The notes beneath the pieces were generated by a model. That model was not told the DNA's origin and did not search any database. It was given only the letters and a program-made list of their open reading frames with translations. Of a stretch of DNA of 64,000 nucleotides, positions 1-12,170 are shown one piece after another. Each line of letters starts with the position of its first letter. The first letter of the stretch is position 1. Source of the stretch: Moringa oleifera (Eukaryota; Streptophyta; Magnoliopsida; Brassicales; Moringaceae); the NCBI GenBank assembly GCA_021397835.1, contig JAJFZO010000034.1, positions 4,714,501-4,778,500 of the forward strand, in the 5' to 3' direction. The translations under genes and the position numbers were made by a program.

Positions 1-255
1 AATACCCAAGTAAACAGTGTAAACAAGTCATGTCAAACAAAATAGTTCCTCCAAGTGTCGTGCAAAGAAGTGCTAACATGTATTTATAATTTGGTCATTT
101 TATTTTACAAGAGAATAAGATTGTAAGACATATTTATATAATGATCCAAGAACCTACTACTTATTAAGAAAATGGAACAGAAAAACATATACATAATTAA
201 GAAGCATTGTCAATTTTTATAGCTTTAATACATGAAAATTAAATACAGCACATAC

Positions 256-2825
256 CACCGGGGAGTAGGCAGCAACCAAAGCATATTCCCAAATGCGTCC
301 TCCAACAAAAGGAGCAAAGAAAGCATAAAATGCAACCACTAACAGGCAGAATACAGTGATTGCAACAACCTGTCCAAGTTAAGAACCACTTTTCAAAAAA
401 TTCAATATGCATGCAACCATGAAATAACAGTGTACTTGAAATATAACAGAGCCACCTTCATAAATGGCACTAACATTAGACAGGATCTAACTTACACTAT
501 TACATGGCGGCAACCCCTTGGTGCCTCATAGCTAATAAAAAGTAATCTCCGTTTCTGATTTTTTTTTGTTTTTTGAAGTATCACAAACACATGTGACAAC
601 AAAACACAAATGTTTGTTGACGTATACACAGTCAACTATGAAAACTAAACGTAAATAAAAGACATTTAATATCATGGTTGACATTTTCTTCATAAGAAAT
701 ATTCTTCAGTGGTCATCTCAAAAAACTAGCTGAACTAAGACTGTATCACGTGTGAAAATAACAGTAAGCTTATGATATCACTCACAAAGCTACTCCAACC
801 CATGCACTTTTTTTATTTTTTTGGGCCTAACATCAAGGAGGAGCTCAAATCCTTCAGAGTTGCTGCATTTTGATGGTTGTGACCTGTGTCACCACAAGAG
901 AGAGGCAGAAAAGAAGGAAGAAAGAAAACCTAGCTAAAGAACAGACTGATAAGGTTGGAAACAATAATGACTCTCAAAAGATCTTAGAAGCTTATCGGGC
1001 TACCACAATCTTGCCTTTACCTCAAGGATAAAGAGCAAAATATTGGCTTTGACCCCACACTTCCTCTAAATATAAATGAGATAGCATTACAGCACGGTGA
1101 GCCGAGTAAAGTTCTCTAAAAGTTAGTACCAATAAAATTAAAGTTTTACAGCCCAGTAAGGGGCAATTTTTGAGATAGGAATTTCAAATCCCATTAAAGT
1201 GAAATCGACACATAAAATAATGGGCATATTTGAATCATTGGTACCGAAAAATCAAGCATAGGATCTCAGGAATTGTACAAGATAGTTATATTTCAAGACC
1301 AAGCCACATAATGTCTTCAAAAGGATCACTGGACTCAGATAACTTATAAATATGGCCTGATAGAACCTATGACGTCCCTAGCTCAGAATGAGGACGGCTG
1401 GTTGAACTTCAATTGCTTTCATAAATCAATGGTGGATACAGAAGAACAGTTCAAATTAACAGTTTTGCTTACGATGCACCCCAAATCAATGAACCAACAG
1501 CATCACAACCAATCACAGATGCTTCCATGTGTTCAGGATATCACAAAGAAGGAAAGATCTTACATCCTTGTTAGCAGGAAGAGAATAAGGCTGGCCCTGG
1601 AGCTGCTTGCAGGCTCAATCGATAAGCAAACTACTTCACCCAGCCAGCCTTTCAAAGTTTGCTTATCTTTGATGTTAGTTCGAAGGAGATATATACAGAA
1701 GGAGATAACAAGGCCCTTCTGGCAATCTTGTTAGCTGAAACAGAATGATACCAGTCAAGGAGCTACTTGTGGACCCAATAGATAAGCAAATTTCTTCCTC
1801 CAGACTTTTTAATGTTTACTTACCTTTAATTGTTAATTCCAGGACACCCACTAACATTTATACAATATCTCTAAGAAGAAACCTTAGAAAATTTTTAACC
1901 AGGACCTCCCTCACCCGAAGAGAAGATAAAACAGAGTGGTTTGGCCTGCAGTTTAGAGCAGAAGGGCGGCTTCCGAAGTTTAAGTAGGATGTCAATACAA
2001 ACTTCTAGTCTTGGCTCTGACATCAATATCATATATGGCAACCAAGTCATTCTATTCCGAGAAGCTCTACCTGCGGCCTGCAGATTGCAGACAAGTTCTA
2101 TGCAGAATCCAGAAACACAAAATCCAGCACAGTTATTCATATTGAGAAAGGTCCAGCAACTAATAAATCAATTTTATGTTGCTGGGAAAATTCTGTAGAA
2201 CTTCACCACCACAAACATGAACCCAGGTCTGCGCTATGGAAATCAGATAAGTGACCAATGCTGCCACAGTGAGACCAGAATTTAAGTTCTTTCTACCTCT
2301 ATTCTCCCCAGAAACAAACCAGAGTACAAGTTAAATACTGTTAATAAAAAAAAAGTAGGACAACCCGGACTAGACACCAAAGCCTGGCAACTCTGTTCTA
2401 AAAGTAAACAGCATGGGTAAAAACAAAGAGGGGACAAGCATTTATCAAGGGCTAAGGTAAATGTTCTATTAAAAAATGGTACTCGAGTTTCCTTCTTCTT
2501 CTATATTGTCGCAGCAACCCAATTATAAATTTTAGAGCTGGTTAGCACTATTCCAACAGGGAAACAGGGGCCTTTCACATAAATTAAACACTTAATGCAC
2601 AATAAAATGAAAACCCAAATGTAAGAAAATGGATCGCAAACAGTGTTCAGCATACTGAGGGAAACGTAGATTAAGGAAGTTAGTTTAGCAAGAAATCCCT
2701 AGTCCAGATTCTAGAAGAAAACAAAGACTGATATGAAGGAAACCATCTAAAGTTCTCCAACAGAAAAGATATGTAAATACCTGAAAGGTGTGTGCAGGTA
2801 GTTGCCAACCATGTTTTCTCACCAT
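256..2825 (-). CDS. DHHC-type protein S-acyltransferase (PAT), 5' end only, runs off left edge
   Basis: Two coding exons of a plant palmitoyltransferase are visible on the minus strand. Exon 1 (2781-2825) encodes 15 residues beginning [15 protein letters not shown] and ends at a GT donor. Exon 2 (256-369) encodes 38 residues with the hydrophobic run [18 protein letters not shown] followed by [20 protein letters not shown], which is the first transmembrane segment and loop of the plant PAT19-22 type. The junction is phase 0 with a consensus AG acceptor at 370-371. The next exon must lie left of base 1; positions 1-255 look like intron 2. The DHHC cysteine-rich domain is not in the window, so catalytic intactness cannot be judged. 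Family members add palmitate to cysteines of membrane proteins at the plasma membrane and endomembranes. Identification rests on the recognised N-terminal sequence and on its position next to FAR1 and CYP97B. Confidence 0.85.
370..2780 (-). other. Intron 1 of the PAT gene, with an old internal duplication
   Basis: This 2.4-kb intron separates the two visible PAT exons. It has no convincing coding content; its short open frames resemble no family. It contains a diverged tandem duplication near 1600-1880 (see repeat entry). Confidence 0.7.
1600..1880. repeat. Diverged tandem duplication, period about 160 bp
   Basis: The stretch starting GAGCTGCTTGCAGGCTCAAT at 1600 recurs, diverged, at 1760 as GAGCTACTTGTGGACCCAAT. 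Both are followed by a shared GATAAGCAAA and similar pyrimidine-rich DNA. The spacing is 160 bp, and divergence is high enough that the event must be old. It lies within PAT intron 1. Confidence 0.5.
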
Positions 2826-3540
2826 ATCTGCACAATTTCAGACCTCAAAACCCAAGCAAAAACCCTAACAGTCACCACCACCTGGAGAATAGGGATTGGA
2901 GAGGGAAAAGAGACAGACACTAAAGGAAAAAAAGGAAACAAAAAAGAAAAACCTCAGAGGAGGGCTTTTGCCCCAAGAACCAAAAAAAAAAAAAAAAACG
3001 AACAAACAAGAAAGGAAATATTTATTGGGTGCCAGTCCATAAAAGTCTCCCTCACTAGTCACATGCGACCCTAAAGAAAACTTAGTAAAACTTGGCAGTA
3101 AAAGATGAGCAAAGAAAATGCAGGTCCAAGTTAAGCAGACATGGAAGGAAGAAGAGTCCAAAAGGAGACTAAAGGAAAAAGATGTGGAAATCAATGGAAA
3201 GAAATGACAAAATAGAAAAGCGTTGACAGACAGGAAGGAGGGTCTTCACCAATAACCAGACAATTTTAAGAGGTTTCCCAAAATTTTTTTTTTAAAAAAA
3301 AGAACGAAAGAAAAAAGCTAAAGGGAGGGTAAAGTGTGTGATGATGTTTCATGTGTGTCCGTAGCTTGGTATTAGGTGCCATGCCTTTCCTTTGCCTGGT
3401 GATGTGTGTGACCCATCAAGAGCAATCAATGTTTAGAAGAGATTTATTTAATAAAATTAAATGAAAGAATTTGGAAGAACTTACCTGGGTCCCACTACAA
3501 ATATGTTCTGGTAAAAGTGTCTTTTTCTTAATGCCAATAT
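2826..3540 (-). promoter_or_regulatory. Leader and promoter region of the PAT gene
   Basis: The DNA upstream of the PAT start codon is strongly purine-rich on the plus strand, that is CT-rich on the gene strand. It includes A runs near 2981-2998 and 3283-3302, as is common in plant 5' leaders. No transcription start can be fixed. Confidence 0.4.
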
Positions 3541-4171
3541 ACATATATATATATATATGTATTAGGTGAAGTAGTAGCAATTGATTATATGTTAGCCTAA
3601 TTAATGAAGGTTGGATGTGCCTGCACTTCCATATTTTAAATTACATTTATTTTTAAAAATATAATTTTTTAAATTTATCATATTAAAATAAAATAGAATA
3701 TTTTAATTATTTATTTTATTAAATTAATATATATTATCATTTTTACAACATAAATTAATAAAAAATTTTAATTCATATATATATATATATGAGAGTTGCT
3801 ACCTCATAGATAACATTGACAAGTGTACAAGATTTACCCTTTTATTACTAGGCTAAGAGACTTGCTTTTTTTCATGGTAAATTTAAGTTAACAAAAAGGC
3901 CGGTCTTGCTCACAAAACCTTCTTTTAATTGGATTCCGAATTTCACTCCCCAAGGAAGACCGTTTAATCTATATATGATTATTATTTTTTTATTCAATTT
4001 ATTTTCGGGGTAAAGTTTCAATTTATCTAAGAAATCAAATGTCAAATGTATTACTTTATGGTGGTACAATAATTTTAACAAATATTCGTACCTAATGATG
4101 AAAATATTAGACAATTCATCCCAAAGTCATGATTGATTACAACTCACCTTGGGCTTCAAATAGTTTTGAAT

Positions 4172-4172
<1 letters not shown>

Positions 4173-4206
<34 letters not shown>
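4173..4206. repeat. (TAA)n microsatellite
   Basis: About eleven uninterrupted AAT/TAA triplets are visible. Confidence 0.9.
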
Positions 4207-4210
<4 letters not shown>

Positions 4211-5567
4211 AGAAGGTGTTTGTGAGCTTAAATTAAAAATAAAGGGGTTTAGGGAGAATTTAGATGGCAAAGCTTAAGAGATTTAAAGGCACACGTAATC
4301 TTTATTCTTTTTTTTAAAGCCTTTAACAAATTAGAAATAGATCTCTCAATATGTAAACTTTTAACTTTCAAGAATTTCTAATTAAATAAATCGCTCCTCC
4401 AAATTACTTTTTGAGTTCTAGATTTAGTTGAATTTTCCGAGTTGAAATTCTTGTTTTGAATATGTGCACCCATGCTTCATATGAGTTCATTTATTTATTT
4501 TTTAAAAATATAATATTTTTATTTATTCTTTTTTATATTTTAAGATATAACATTATTAATTATATTTTTAAATAATTCAAATTTTGATAATAATTAATAA
4601 AATGATCTATGAAACATTTATAAACAATTCAATTAATTGATAAATAAATTTTTAATAAATTTTAATATTAGAATGAATATTTTGTTTTTATTTTCATTTT
4701 TATTTTTAATTTTCTAAATTTTAATTGATCAAATAAATTTGAACCACTAATATTTAATAATTTATTTTCTTTAAAATTTTTTTAAGATTATAATAATATT
4801 TTTCAAATCATCATCATTAAAAAAACTTCGATTTATTAAGTCATACATAAAATAATATTTTTTTATATTTTTTAATTTATTAGACTTTACTTTAAATTAA
4901 AAGAATAATTTAATCTAATATATATGTAAAATAATTAATTATAAAGAAACAATATTACTTCATTATTCACGTTTTCATCAATTTCTTTATATTTTATATT
5001 TTTTTAATGACATATAAATTTTATATTTATTCTAACTGTTGTTTTTTAAAATTAAAATAATGATAAAAATAAATTAAGTTTTTATATTTTTTAAAAAAAT
5101 AAATTTTTTCAATTAGATCATAACAACATTTATATACATTTTCTAAATTGCAACAAGTATCAACTGACTGCATTAATTGATTATTTTTCCTTATAATCAT
5201 AATATATACACATATATATCTTATTATATCATATTATATATTATTATAAAATATACTTATAATCATAATGTACTGAAAAGTAATTAAATAATTAATTTCA
5301 TGTATAAGTACTTAAATTTTTAATGTGAAATTTTAATAAAATTTTATAAAAAACTTAACAAATATGATAAATTAGTCTTAAATTAAATTAAAAATTTCCA
5401 ACAATAATTTGTTGATTAAAATAGATTGTAAAACTGATATTTAATTTTTTTATACTAATAAAATTTGTGATTAGATCAAATTTAAATAAAATATTATTTT
5501 TATGGTCCAAACTTAATTAAAATTATAAACAATTTGTGATTACATCTATATTTAGTAGCAAAAAAAT

Positions 5568-5775
5568 TATAATATTAAAATTTTACTTCTTCCAAGCACA
5601 AATTAAATTGTGATTACACTAAATTTCGTTAAAGTAAATATATTTCTTAAATAAAATGTGATCACATCTTTGCTTAATTAAGATGAATTATGACATTAAA
5701 ATTAACTTATTCAATAACTATCAAATTTGTGATTAGATCAAAATTAATTAAAGTAAATATATTTATAAAATACAT
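5568..5775. repeat. Diverged direct repeat, copy 1 (partner 6188-6400)
   Basis: The segment starts TTATAATATTAAA, continues through TTGTGATTACAC and GAATTATGACATTAAAAT, and ends near TTAATTAAAGTAAATATATT. The same order of blocks recurs about 620 bp downstream. A shorter copy of the TTTGTGATTAGATCAAA block also lies near 5468, so the region may be a decayed tandem array. Confidence 0.55.
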
Positions 5776-6187
5776 AATTCAATATATGCATATACTTGAT
5801 TTCATTTACATATAAGTTGTACTTGATTTCATCTATAGTTAATAATTAAGTATATTTGATTTTATAACTATATATACACCTACAAAGTTAATTATAAATA
5901 TCTATACATTATAATATGTGTGCATTGATAAGATATATATTATTAACTATCAAATATATATATGTATCTATTATAATGTCTACATATTAATTACCAAAAA
6001 AATAAAATTAATTAAGATGTCAACATGCAACCCCATGTATATACAAAACTTATACATAGATTAGATTGAATATCTACTTATTATAATAAATATAAATATA
6101 CATATATTTATATATTTCAATAGATTTGTTTGAAATTATTATGCAATAATAAAATGTTTACAATGGAACAAAATGTAATTTCAAATG

Positions 6188-6400
6188 TTATAATATTAAA
6201 TTTTGATTTCTTCTAAGCATAAATTAATTTGTGATTACACCAAATTTAGTTAAAGTAAGTATATTTTCTATAAAAAATGTGATCTTTACTTAATTAGTAT
6301 GAATTATGACATTAAAATTTAACTTATTTTATACTAATCAAATTTGTGGTTAGATCAAAATTAATTAAGGTAAATATATTTATTATAAAAAAATGAATAT
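6188..6400. repeat. Diverged direct repeat, copy 2 (partner 5568-5775)
   Basis: It matches the 5568-5775 copy block by block (TTATAATATTAAA, TTGTGATTACAC, GAATTATGACATTAAAAT, TTAATTAAGGTAAATATATT) with scattered substitutions and small indels. It ends where the decayed LINE begins. Confidence 0.55.
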
Positions 6401-6419
6401 ATGTGATCTTAGAGAGAGT

Positions 6420-9400
6420 TTTGTGCCTCTTTTAAGTCATAATGTTGACTGTTTGTAGTGGGAGTATGGTCCCTCGATGTGAGCTTATAGCCCTTCTCTA
6501 AAGCCTTTATACTTTGTAAGTAAACCATCTCCCTTATTGAGGTTAGCAAAGAAGATTTCTGCACTTCCTAACATTAACAAGCCTTTATCCATCACTACGT
6601 CGAAATCCATCACGGCTCTCACATAGTCGCTATTACCAGCAACAACATTTGAGTCAGGTAGTTAGGGGCATGTGACACCATAAGTTTCATTCCATATTTC
6701 ATAATTCATAGCATCAATCTCAGCTTTGACAAGCAAGGGCAAGATCATGGGGATACAAATTAGAATCTGTTACTTTCATAGAAAAATATGAAGTTTCCAT
6801 TACATATGAGACATCTTGCCTCCTTCCTAGCTATCCAAGTAATAACCCTTCCTTGGCCATATCATCGTCTTACATCAAGGAATAAAAAACCAAATGGAAG
6901 CAGTTAGCTCAAGACCCAGGTTTCATAAAAACTGAATTGATTGAGATTAGTACATTAGGAAAGAGGCTCAGAACTAATGATGAGGTTTCTCCAAAAATTC
7001 GAGGCTCTCAATTAAAGAAAAGTCAGGTTGTCTTATCTGTAAGTGTTGGTTTGCCATAATCAGTAACAACAGAGGTTGGGAACTCCTAGGCCCATTAGGA
7101 GACATGATGCTCCTTGCTTGGAATTATTGAGGTCTTAGTCCCTTTGATCAGTTCATGAGCTAACCAAAATGGTTAGATTATATAAGCCCTACGTTTTTTC
7201 CTTAGTGAAACCAAGAGGTAAAAGACAAAATGCATTAGATACGCATTCAATTGGGGTTTGATGATTGCTTTGTTCTGAAGGGCATTAAGTGAAGTGAAGG
7301 GTTAGCAATGCTATGGCATGTGGCAGTGGTAGCAACTATCATGTCGTACTAAGCTAACTATATTGATCTTGAAGTGTAGGAGCCCACACCATTTATTTTA
7401 TTTTAGTTTATTGGATTCCATGGGCACCTTACAATACAAGATTATTGTCTATCATGGCATTTCTTGAAGTAGTTAAAGGTGGAGCCCAATCTACCTTTAT
7501 GCGTTAGGGACTTTAATGAAATTTTAGACAATTGAGAAAAAGTTGAGGGATGTAGTCAGAGCAAAAATCAAATGTAAAGTTTCTTGAATGCCATTATAGA
7601 TTATGAATTTATGGAGATTCTTATTACGAGTCTTAGATTTACACGATTAAAAGGACAAGGAGCAAATCTCGTATTATAAAGGATGGGTCGAGATCTTGTT
7701 AACCAAGGAGCATAACTTAAAAAAAAAAGTGATCGAAATACCAAGTTTTTTCATTTGGTGGCATCTAAGATGAGAAGAACAACTATGATCTCAAGAATCC
7801 AAGATAATAATGGGATATAAGTGTTTAATGCCAACCAAATAAGTGAAATTTTTTTGCATTACTTTGATGACATCTATGTAATTTCTTACTCGTTAGGAGT
7901 GGATAACGTATGTCAAGCCATCCAAACTCGTATCCTTGAAGATTTGCAGAATGTTATGAATAGAATTTACGTAGCTTCAGAGGTCACAAAAACCTTATTT
8001 TGAATGAATCTTGATAAAGCTTTAGGACTCGGTAGTATGATAACAGGTTTTTTTTTTTTTTTTAGAAACATTGGAACACAATAAGCTTAGATGTGATTTC
8101 TAGAATCCTAAATTTCCTAACTTAGGCTTCCTTTTTATCGAAGATCAATCAGACACCCTTTTCTTACTACCCTAGGTTAAGAATCCATCAACCTGTAAAG
8201 ACTTCCACCCTATTAATTTATGTAACATGATCTATAAAATTTTTTCCAAAATATTGGCCAACAGATTATAGAAGGTCCTTTTAAAATGATTAAGATGACA
8301 TAATCAACTCTTCTAAAGGGAAGAATAATATTTGATAATGCCTTGATAGTATATAAATCCATCCACACTATGAGGAATAGAAACCAAGGTGGTTAAGTGT
8401 ATTTAGCATTGAAACTTAATTTGAGCAAGGTATATGACCGAGTGGAATGAAGCTACTTAAAAGCGTAATAACTACTACTAATAAATGGATTGGGGTCATA
8501 CAAGAATATATCCAATCTGTCTTCTATTTAATTTTGCTAAATGGAAAAGCTTATTATCACATTATCCTTGGCGAAGGGTCACCTCTCTTGCCCTACCTTT
8601 TCCTTCTTTGACAGAAGGTTTTTTTGCCTTACTCAAATAAGTAGAAGATACAGGTCAAATACATGAACTTGCAACAGCAAGACATGCTTTTAAAATAAGC
8701 CATTCGTTCTTTGCCAATGATAACACTTTCTTTTTTAAGGCATCAAAGCAAGAGTATGCTTTAGTATTAATTATTATCCAAGAGTTTAGGACAATATTCG
8801 GGTAATAAATAAATATAAAGAAGTCTAGTATTTACTTTAGTGCAAATGTGAGGGCAACCTATCAAAGGAAATTTAGGAATTGCTTAAGAGTTCACAAATC
8901 TTTATCAAATAATTGTTACTAAGGCTTTTTCTCCTCATGGGAAAGTCAAAAATAAAAGATTTTTTCAAAATTAAAGATCAACCGAAAGTAAAAATGCAAA
9001 GCTGGCATGGAGGGTTATTATCTCATGCTGGGAGAGGAGTCTTAATTCGAGCAGCGATCCAATCAATCATTAATTGCGTAATATGCTGCTTTACTCTACC
9101 TATATCTCTTATCCATGAATTCAACATGATGGAAGTTAGATTCCAGTGGTGGAAGATAGGGTCAATAAAAAAAATCCACTCAAAATCTTTGGATATATTA
9201 TGTATTTCCAAGTCTGATAAGGGGATCAAATTTTGAGACTTAAAAGGTTTTTATTAGGTTTTTTTAGGGAAATAATGGTGGAGACTTATACAAGATCCAA
9301 ACTCTTCATGCTATTTAGTACTCAAGGTAAAATATCTTTGTTTATATAGCCCCTATTTGGTTAAGTTTAACCATCGTTGTTCCTATGCATGAAAAAGAAT

Positions 9401-10650
9401 GCTAATTGAATGACAAGTTATTAATTAAGGCAATCAGTGGCAAATAAGCAATGAAGCCAATCTTGATGTGTGGAGAATTTGCAAGATCTTAGGGATCCTT
9501 TTAGGTGTTAATCCTTGGCCTTTTAATGTTCAACCTACGCGAATGTGAGTCAATCAACTAATTGATCCCAAGTGGCGACAATGGTAAATCGGTATCTTAT
9601 AAGACTTATTTCCTCTAAATGTTACAACATTTATACGTGCAAGTCCCATGAAAGGTAAACTTATCCAGGAAGGCAACCATAATGGCCATTACACTATTAA
9701 GTTGGAATATTGCTAGGCTCAAAAACTGCTTGGTATACCAACCTTTAACTAGCAAAGCAGAAGCAAGCTTTGAAATAACTACCAATACATTAGCATTACA
9801 GGGAATCAAAATAAACTCAAGGTTTTATGTCTATGAGCTCTACCAATAATCTTTGTCTTATATCCTCTTTGAAGGTACATTAAGCATAATAGCTTGGGAA
9901 GAACTTCATTATGGCCTCCTTCTGTCTCTTCCTATTGATTACCTAAACCTTTAAGTATGGAAGAATCTTTTCACATATTGATGCACTTGAGTAAGCTCGA
10001 AGTTTTCCTTATCACTTGTAGGTCTATCTGGTTAAACAAGAATTGAATCCTCCATGAACAATATGCATGTTACCTAAGTCCATCTTGTAGGACTCTTATA
10101 GGTGGATAGAAGTGCTCTTTCAAAGCTCATCCTCGTTTGACCTCTCAAATAATTCTAGAAGATGGCAACCACCATTAGTGGACATCATCAAGGTTCACAT
10201 CGATGCTACCTTCAACTAACATACTAAAAGATTGACGCTAGATATGATGAGCTGAGATGCAAAAAAAAAAATGTATTCTTTTGTTGATATCTACTGTTAT
10301 TCAAGTGACTGCTCGCACGCAAGGAGAACTTCTTATTATCTATTTTGGTCTTAAGCTAACGGTCCAGTTTTACCTTCAACACATCATCCTAGAAAACGAC
10401 AGTTCAGTTGCTATCGATGAGATTCTCTGAGGTTCATAAACCATGTGCGTCTAGGTTGGGATCTATAAGAATATAAACAATTTCTCTTCCTTTCTCAATA
10501 AGTGTTCTTTCACTCAGGCACTTCGTAATAGTAATGAGTCGCTCATAATCTTGCTCAATTACCACTTGAAGTTAGGTGAATGTGTTACCTTTGAACTTTT
10601 TTGTAATCTTGATTCCTTGTTAATATAATACACTATTTTTTCATAAAAAA
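6420..10650 (+). mobile_element. Decayed L1-type LINE retrotransposon (all frames broken)
   Basis: Reading through stops and frameshifts on the plus strand gives the ordered landmarks of a plant L1 element. An endonuclease-like start (LLAWNY-GL, near 7110) is followed by a KM-IRIQLGFDDCFVL stretch near 7220-7280. Reverse transcriptase comes next: HPINLCNMIYKIFSKILANR near 8200-8270, LNLSKVYDRVEW near 8410-8450 and FANDNTFFFKA near 8715, where FADD is expected. Then comes the stretch WHGGLLSHAGRGVLIRAAIQ near 9005-9065, and an RNase H-like WQPPLVDI--VHIDATF near 10160-10215. The 3' end is a TTTGTAATCTTGATT-type tail closing in an A run near 10650. The left boundary is approximate. Many stops make it certainly inactive. 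It lies in intergenic DNA between PAT and FHY3. Confidence 0.8.
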
Positions 10651-11620
10651 TAATTATGAATTATTATTTTAAAATTAAATTTATCGTTAAATAAAACATT
10701 TAAATTATTTTAGTAAATGTTGTAAATTAATGTAAATATTAAATTTTTGTAAATAAACATCACTAAATTTAAAATTAAAAATTATATAAAATTATAAATA
10801 TTAATATGTTATTATAATATAATATTATAAAATAATTAATATTATATTCTTAAAAATTATTATCCACATTTAGTGTCATGTAGATTCTGACATGAAAGCT
10901 TTAAAAAGACCCAAAATGTTTAAGCTTATATATATTATATTAATTTTTAAAATTTTTAATAATATAAAATTTTAAAATATATATTTTTATTATTTAAAAA
11001 TTTTAATTTTTATGATAATATTTAAATATTTTTTATTTATAAAAAATTTAAATTAAAATTTATTGTATAAAATATTTAATTTAAATAACTTATTTAGAAA
11101 AAAATTATACTTAACTTGAACCAAATTAAAAAATTTTACATCAAAATTTGTTATACATAATCTTAATTTAATAATTTATTTTAAAAAATTAATATTAAAA
11201 AATAAATCAAATTAAAAAACTATATGTATAGTTATCAAATAAATATTTTAAAATATAAAACAAAAAAATATGTTCCATATTTCATTATTTTTATTCTTAA
11301 TCTTAAGATGCTATTATAAAGAATTTGATGAGTGTTGCTCATAAATTAAATAAATATGTTTTGATAGATGAAAATGACATTTTCTCCTTAATAGCATGAG
11401 GGTTCTTTCTAATTTTTTAACAAATATAAATAACTATTATGTTTTTTAACGTTTTTAAAGTATAACCATAAGAAAGTAACTGTTTTATTTTGGTGCCAGA
11501 GAATTTCCGCAAACCAAATAAATATGGTTTCATGAGAAAATGACAAAAGGTTGCCTTCAAAAATTCAGAAAAAAAAAAATTATATTGTAAGCAAACATGG
11601 CCCAATGATTCAGGTTAATG
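10651..11620. other. AT-rich intergenic spacer upstream of FHY3
   Basis: A+T-dominated DNA lies between the LINE tail and the GC-richer FHY3 promoter, with no coding signal or structured repeat recognised. Confidence 0.6.
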
Positions 11621-12012
11621 GCCAACTGTTGGGTTGGGTTCCGTCGTGGAAGGCAGTGAAAATGTGGTTCCCGCCACGAGAGACACGCGCCAGAACCCTC
11701 GTTTGACGCTTTCCGAAATTACCAGATAGCCCCCTGGGATGACTATCAACATGCGTGACTCGTGTAAAGCTGGAGTTGGTGGCGAGTGGAAGACAAAGAA
11801 GCCCGAGAGAGAGTCGGTTTTGAATTGATTATCCAGAGAAACCCTAATGGAGCAAATTTTTGGGCAAAGAGGGCTTCGTCCACTCGCTCACCCCCTCGCG
11901 TGACAGATTTCTCTCAGTCTCAGATCGACACAGACGTACGGAGGGAGTTAGGCTATAAACATTATCTTCACGGTCATCGACATCTGCTTCCTCTTTGGTG
12001 GAAGAGAGAAAG
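11621..12012 (+). promoter_or_regulatory. FHY3 promoter and probable first leader exon
   Basis: GC content jumps at about 11620 after a kilobase of AT-rich DNA. A likely noncoding first exon ends at an AG|GTAGTT donor at 12012/12013, and the next exon begins at 17140 just before the FHY3 start codon. The transcription start is not determined. The region holds the FHY3/FAR1-binding-site core at 11684. A short upstream open frame starting MEQIFGQRGL near 11848 would lie in the leader if this exon model is right. Confidence 0.5.
11684..11691 (+). promoter_or_regulatory. FHY3/FAR1-binding-site core (CACGCGCC)
   Basis: CACGCGCC is seen directly. The site published for FHY3 and FAR1 in the FHY1/FHL promoters is TTCACGCGCC. 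Here the two bases before the core are GA instead of TT, so the match is 8 of 10. It lies about 0.3 kb upstream of the probable first leader donor of FHY3. Function is inferred. Confidence 0.45.
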
Positions 12013-12132
12013 GTAGTTTCACTTGTATCTAAATCTTTCTCTCTTGACAACTCCCTCTCATTTCCAGTTATTTCTTTGTTTACTCGTAGCTAATTTCTTT
12101 AACCTCTCTATCCCTCTCCCTCTCTCCTACCT

Positions 12133-12134
<2 letters not shown>

Positions 12135-12167
<33 letters not shown>
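12135..12167 (+). repeat. (CT)n microsatellite
   Basis: About sixteen uninterrupted CT units lie just downstream of the probable FHY3 leader donor, within a longer pyrimidine-rich stretch. Confidence 0.9.

Positions 12168-12170
<3 letters not shown>

Larger units (their letters stand above)
3541..6419. other. AT-rich intergenic DNA without a recognisable gene
   Basis: The region is extremely AT-rich, with TA-dinucleotide runs (3540-3560, 3775-3790), a (TAA)n microsatellite (about 4173-4206) and a pair of related 210-bp segments near its right end. No credible coding region was seen on either strand. Confidence 0.7.

Noticed and set aside
1369..1987. Two open frames of 121 and 80 codons in PAT intron 1
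   Set aside because: They lie wholly inside an intron, resemble no family, and overlap the diverged duplication that explains their similarity to each other.
2802..3194. Open frames on both strands upstream of the PAT start
   Set aside because: They come from polypurine/polypyrimidine leader DNA and give Lys- or Phe/Ser-rich low-complexity translations.
5568..6400. Possible LTR pair
   Set aside because: The repeats lack TG...CA ends, a primer-binding site and any gag-pol sequence between them.
11786..12016. A 76-codon frame upstream of FHY3
   Set aside because: It starts at a non-ATG codon, lies in the probable noncoding first exon and resembles no protein.
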